From Psychrobacter sp. (GTDB lineage Bacteria; Pseudomonadota; Gammaproteobacteria; Pseudomonadales; Moraxellaceae), in the NCBI GenBank assembly GCA_029256865.1, contig JARIEH010000067.1, positions 1 to 9,365 of the forward strand: DNA of 9,365 bases, read 5' to 3'. Of the stretch, positions 6,407 to 9,365 are shown one piece after another (positions within the stretch are counted from its first letter, which is position 1; the number at the start of each line of letters is the position of its first letter). The notes below the pieces were generated by a model. That model saw nothing but the letters and a program-made list of their open reading frames with translations, made no database searches and was not told the origin of the DNA. Both the position numbers and the translations under genes were made by a program.

Positions 6407-8083
6407 ATGTCAGACAATCATGTTTCATCACTGCCTACTTCTAGTGCGTCTATAAACGTATCTGTCAGCACCGCCGATACTCGTCAAAAAAATGCAGTCG
6501 ACCCACTGGCAGTGAAAGAAAATACCACTGTCGCCTATACTGATGGTGCTTGTAAGGGCAATCCAGGCGCTGGTGGTTGGGGCGCGCACCTGATATTTAG
6601 TGATGGCAGTACGCAGGATTTGTATGGTGGTGATAAAGAAACCACGAATAATCGTATGGAGTTGATGGGAGCAATAAAAGCCTTAGAGCATAGCCCACGC
6701 GACTCAAAGCTTGAAATCTGGACGGACTCTAGCTACGTGAAAAACGGCATTACTGAATGGATTGCCAATTGGAAGAAACGTGGTTGGAAAACCGCCAGCA
6801 AAAAGCCCGTTGCCAACCAAGATTTATGGCAGCAGTTGGATGAAAGTCGTCAGGATCGCGATGTTGATTGGCACTGGGTAAAGGGTCATGCAGGTCACGC
6901 AGGCAATGAGAAGGCCGACGAGTTGGCCAATCTTGGGGTCACTTCAAGTAGCGAGCCATCCGCTGCACGCAGTAGCAATAATGATGAAAATAATACTAAA
7001 AAAAAAGATCAAATAGCCGCTAACGACTGGCTTAAATTTGATCCGTTGGGCTTTACTATGATGGATGATGAAGAGGAAGCCTTGTTAGATGACATCGTTT
7101 CAGATAAGACACTTTTAAATGAAGCGCCCGTTAATATGATGCTTGATGACATAAGGCTCAATGACCTCGCCTTTAATAATGATAACTTATCAAACCCTAT
7201 ACCAGTAAGCAGCCAACTGAGCAGCGATACACCGTCCATGAGTACCGAACCTATGACCGCAGACGCAATGACAGCAGATAGCAATTTGCCAGATGACGCA
7301 ACAGATTTACCAACGTTTGATGGCGATACCAGCCGTGCCAATCCACATTTTCGCCCACTCCTACCCGAGCCCATTCATCGTCATGAAGCCAATCGCCAAT
7401 TGATTATGGATACGGAGACCACAGGTCTTGATGCTCTAAAAGGTGATCGGGTGATCGAAGTGGGTATCGTCGAGATGATCGGTCGTAAGTTCACTGGTGA
7501 GAAATTACATGTTTATATCAATCCAGAGCGCGGTATGGATGAAGAAGTTATCCGAATTCATGGTATCTCTGAAGCTTTTTTAACGGACAAACCAACCTTT
7601 GACCAAGTAGCCAAACCGCTCTATGAATTCATGGATGGGGCGGAAATCATCGCTCATAACGCTTCATTTGATATGACATTCTTATCTATGGAGTTTGACA
7701 AGGTTGGTATGACCGATTTTGCGCAGCGGGTAAAAGTCACTGACTCGCTAGCGATGGCCAAGCAGCAATATCCTGGACAGAAAAACACCCTTGATGCACT
7801 GGTACGCCGCCTTGATGTCGGTAAACAAGATCGAACCTTTCACGGCGCCTTACTCGACTCGGAGATCTTAGCCGAAGTTTATTTAGCGATGACTGGTGGT
7901 CAGGTTGCATTGGCCATTGAAGATGATGCCGAAGCAGATGGCGGTCATACCGCTCATGCCAACTTTGCCAGTCTTGCCAGCATGCTTTTACAATCCAAAG
8001 CCGACAGCAGCGCTAATCAAAGTTGGTTTGCAGGCTTAGCAGAAGATTATCCTGACATAAAAGCCAATATGTCGCAGTGGTAA
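6407..8083 (+). CDS. rnhA/dnaQ: RNase HI - DNA polymerase III epsilon (DnaQ) fusion
   Basis: A 558-residue two-enzyme protein. Residues about 41-177 are RNase HI, which cuts RNA in RNA-DNA hybrids, with the full catalytic set D46, E85, D107, H161 and D171. Residues about 330-495 are the DEDDh 3'-5' proofreading exonuclease of the replicase: D335 and E337 in M-D-T-E-T-T-G, D422 in H-N-A-S-F-D, and H479 and D484 in F-H-G-A-L-L-D-S-E. Between them lies a linker of about 150 residues, acidic and rich in Asp, Asn, Ser and Met, probably disordered. Q499-V-A-L-A-I aligns with the E. coli epsilon clamp-binding motif after A-M-T-G-G. An in-frame TTG at 6398 would add three residues, but ATG 6407 is preferred because the only AGG (6392-6394) is too close to the TTG. 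Both activities look intact. The fusion is known in Moraxellaceae; elsewhere the two genes are separate neighbours. Confidence 0.96.
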   Translation: MSDNHVSSLPTSSASINVSVSTADTRQKNAVDPLAVKENTTVAYTDGACKGNPGAGGWGAHLIFSDGSTQDLYGGDKETTNNRMELMGAIKALEHSPRDSKLEIWTDSSYVKNGITEWIANWKKRGWKTASKKPVANQDLWQQLDESRQDRDVDWHWVKGHAGHAGNEKADELANLGVTSSSEPSAARSSNNDENNTKKKDQIAANDWLKFDPLGFTMMDDEEEALLDDIVSDKTLLNEAPVNMMLDDIRLNDLAFNNDNLSNPIPVSSQLSSDTPSMSTEPMTADAMTADSNLPDDATDLPTFDGDTSRANPHFRPLLPEPIHRHEANRQLIMDTETTGLDALKGDRVIEVGIVEMIGRKFTGEKLHVYINPERGMDEEVIRIHGISEAFLTDKPTFDQVAKPLYEFMDGAEIIAHNASFDMTFLSMEFDKVGMTDFAQRVKVTDSLAMAKQQYPGQKNTLDALVRRLDVGKQDRTFHGALLDSEILAEVYLAMTGGQVALAIEDDAEADGGHTAHANFASLASMLLQSKADSSANQSWFAGLAEDYPDIKANMSQW

Positions 8084-8186
8084 GGAGTGCATGGCTAACC
8101 AACATAACACTTTGAGGCGTTGTGATTATTATTGGCTTGGGTTTGGCTTAGTAATTATTCGCCTTAGCGGATGTCATGAATTATGA

Positions 8187-8214
8187 CTGACACCTTAAAT
8201 TAACACTGTATTAT
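8187..8214 (+). promoter_or_regulatory. Predicted sigma-70 promoter for the FimL-like gene
   Basis: CTGACA (8187-8192, five of six matches to TTGACA), a 16-base spacer and TATTAT (8209-8214, five of six to TATAAT). It lies about 60 bases upstream of the ATG at 8273, so the downstream gene can be transcribed independently of rnhA-dnaQ. A short inverted repeat, GTCAT-GAATT-ATGAC (8173-8187), abuts the -35. Confidence 0.5.
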
Positions 8215-8272
8215 TAGTCTTTTTCATCTATCATCAGCATATGAATTTATCAGCATTTTGTGGAAAATAACT

Positions 8273-9365
8273 ATGAGCCAAGTTGAAAAAACACCTTCAC
8301 ACACGCCTGCCCTTAGTATCACTAACTTTAACTTACCCTCATTGCATTTACTCTATGATGAAATCACTGTCATCCTTAAAGACAGTGAAATTCATTTAAG
8401 TGAGTTCAATGATGATACGGCACAAGCACCTCTACTACTCGACTCCATTGACGTGTTGACACAGTTGTCCCGTATTTTTGAGCTGATCGCGTTAAAGAGT
8501 GGACAGATACTAAGCGCAGCGATCGTCCTTGGTTTACAAAAGCTGTATGACCATGGCAATAATACTGATACAACGCTGATTATGGATCTATCTGAAGCCA
8601 TTATGACGCTTGATCGCTATGTTGAGTTTGTTTTATTAAAAGAGACGGTAGCACCAACGTTGTTATTACCTATTATTAATAAGCTGCATGTTCATACTAA
8701 ACAAGAAAGCATCGATGTCAGCTATTTCTCTAATTTTGGTAGCAGTAGCGTCGTTATTGTCAATCCTGAACAGAACTATCAGCCGCTAATTGAGCTTAAC
8801 CTTGATATCGAGCTATTGACGAGTGCTTATCGTAGTGGTCTGGGTGTGGCGCTCACCAAAAACAACAGTCTATTAAGTACAGAGGCACAGCAAAAGCTTG
8901 ACGCTATGAGTGCCGCCTGCGCCTTGATCGCGGCACATACCAACAGCTTATTTTGGCAAGCGGCAACCGCAGCCGTCACCGATCTAAAGGAAATCCTACC
9001 GCTCAACATAAGCCAAAAGCATACCCTCATCTATCTAGAGCAACAGTTTCAAAATTATCTGCCAGTAATGGACAGACGTTTTGCTGACTTGGTCAGTTTT
9101 GCCTGTCAGCGTGGTAACGAACAGGCACAAAAGATTCGTGAACAATACGCTATTAATCAGCTCGAGTCGCCGCAGGGCGGGCCAATGGAACGCTTCTTGT
9201 TTGGGCCTAATCGCACCATTACCGACACCCTGAATCATATCATTCAGAATCAAATCAATAACATCAAAGAAAAAGCCGATGCTTATGCACGTGGCGATAC
9301 GTCTGACACATCTGCCCTCCAAGTAACTTCGATTACAGAGAGCTTGGATGAGCTGAGCTCGGCCA
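8273..9365 (+). CDS. fimL: FimL-like type IV pilus/twitching regulator (3' end missing)
   Basis: The frame is open from ATG 8273 through the right edge (364 codons, no stop). GTGGA lies eight bases before the ATG. The protein is soluble and helical. Residues about 55-145 resemble the Hpt-like modules shared by FimL and the N-terminus of ChpA: helices L-L-D-S-I-D-V-L-T-Q-L and Q-I-L-S-A-A, then D-R-Y-V-E-F and L-L-L-P-I-I-N-K-L. A second unit (about 175-262) has S-A-Y-R-S-G-L-G and L-F-W-Q-A-A. No phosphorylatable histidine is seen where a true Hpt domain would carry it, as in FimL, which affects cAMP/type IV pilus signalling in Pseudomonas without phosphotransfer. The upstream neighbour dnaQ, rather than pilJ, argues against it being ChpA itself. 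In P. aeruginosa, as I recall, fimL also lies a few genes from rnhA-dnaQ. The last visible part is polar and linker-like. Confidence 0.7.
   Translation, partial: MSQVEKTPSHTPALSITNFNLPSLHLLYDEITVILKDSEIHLSEFNDDTAQAPLLLDSIDVLTQLSRIFELIALKSGQILSAAIVLGLQKLYDHGNNTDTTLIMDLSEAIMTLDRYVEFVLLKETVAPTLLLPIINKLHVHTKQESIDVSYFSNFGSSSVVIVNPEQNYQPLIELNLDIELLTSAYRSGLGVALTKNNSLLSTEAQQKLDAMSAACALIAAHTNSLFWQAATAAVTDLKEILPLNISQKHTLIYLEQQFQNYLPVMDRRFADLVSFACQRGNEQAQKIREQYAINQLESPQGGPMERFLFGPNRTITDTLNHIIQNQINNIKEKADAYARGDTSDTSALQVTSITESLDELSSA

Noticed and set aside
7009..7374. 121-codon open frame on the - strand opposite the fusion linker
   Set aside because: Ser/Leu-rich translation arising from the repetitive Asp/Asn-rich linker on the other strand; no ribosome binding site or family similarity.

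Overview
The window looks like chromosomal DNA of a gammaproteobacterium of the family Moraxellaceae, most likely Psychrobacter or a close relative. The main reason is a gene in which RNase HI is fused to the DNA polymerase III epsilon subunit (an arrangement I know from Acinetobacter/Psychrobacter), followed by a FimL-like type IV pilus regulator. Moderate GC content and fairly AT-rich intergenic regions fit this. There is no rRNA, tRNA, CRISPR array, transposase or other clear mobile element, and no stretch over 300 bases without a gene.

Left block (3-3048, + strand): four tightly packed genes, the first cut by the window edge. They encode an acyl-CoA dehydrogenase-like flavoprotein, a PIG-L family zinc N-deacetylase, a NodS-like SAM-dependent methyltransferase and a family-2 glycosyltransferase. 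The first three overlap by 13 and 17 bases and the fourth follows after 16, so this is probably one translationally coupled operon. The enzyme set suggests building or tailoring a small glycoconjugate that carries an amino sugar. The product cannot be named from sequence. This is the most interesting system in the window. A strong bidirectional terminator (3157-3193) closes the operon.

Middle block (3220-6132): a Tat-exported S66 LD-carboxypeptidase (-), a divergent DUF1232/YkvA-type small protein (+), then on the - strand an outer-membrane-type lipoprotein of unknown function followed by a three-helix membrane protein. Apart from the carboxypeptidase (peptidoglycan recycling/trimming), these are envelope-associated or uncharacterised genes.

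Right block (6133-9365): a divergent regulatory region with an extended -10 promoter on each strand and a perfect 18-bp palindrome at the predicted transcription start of the lipoprotein gene. It is followed by the 558-residue RNase HI-DnaQ fusion (Okazaki primer/R-loop removal plus replicative proofreading) and, behind its own promoter, a FimL-like protein that runs off the right edge.
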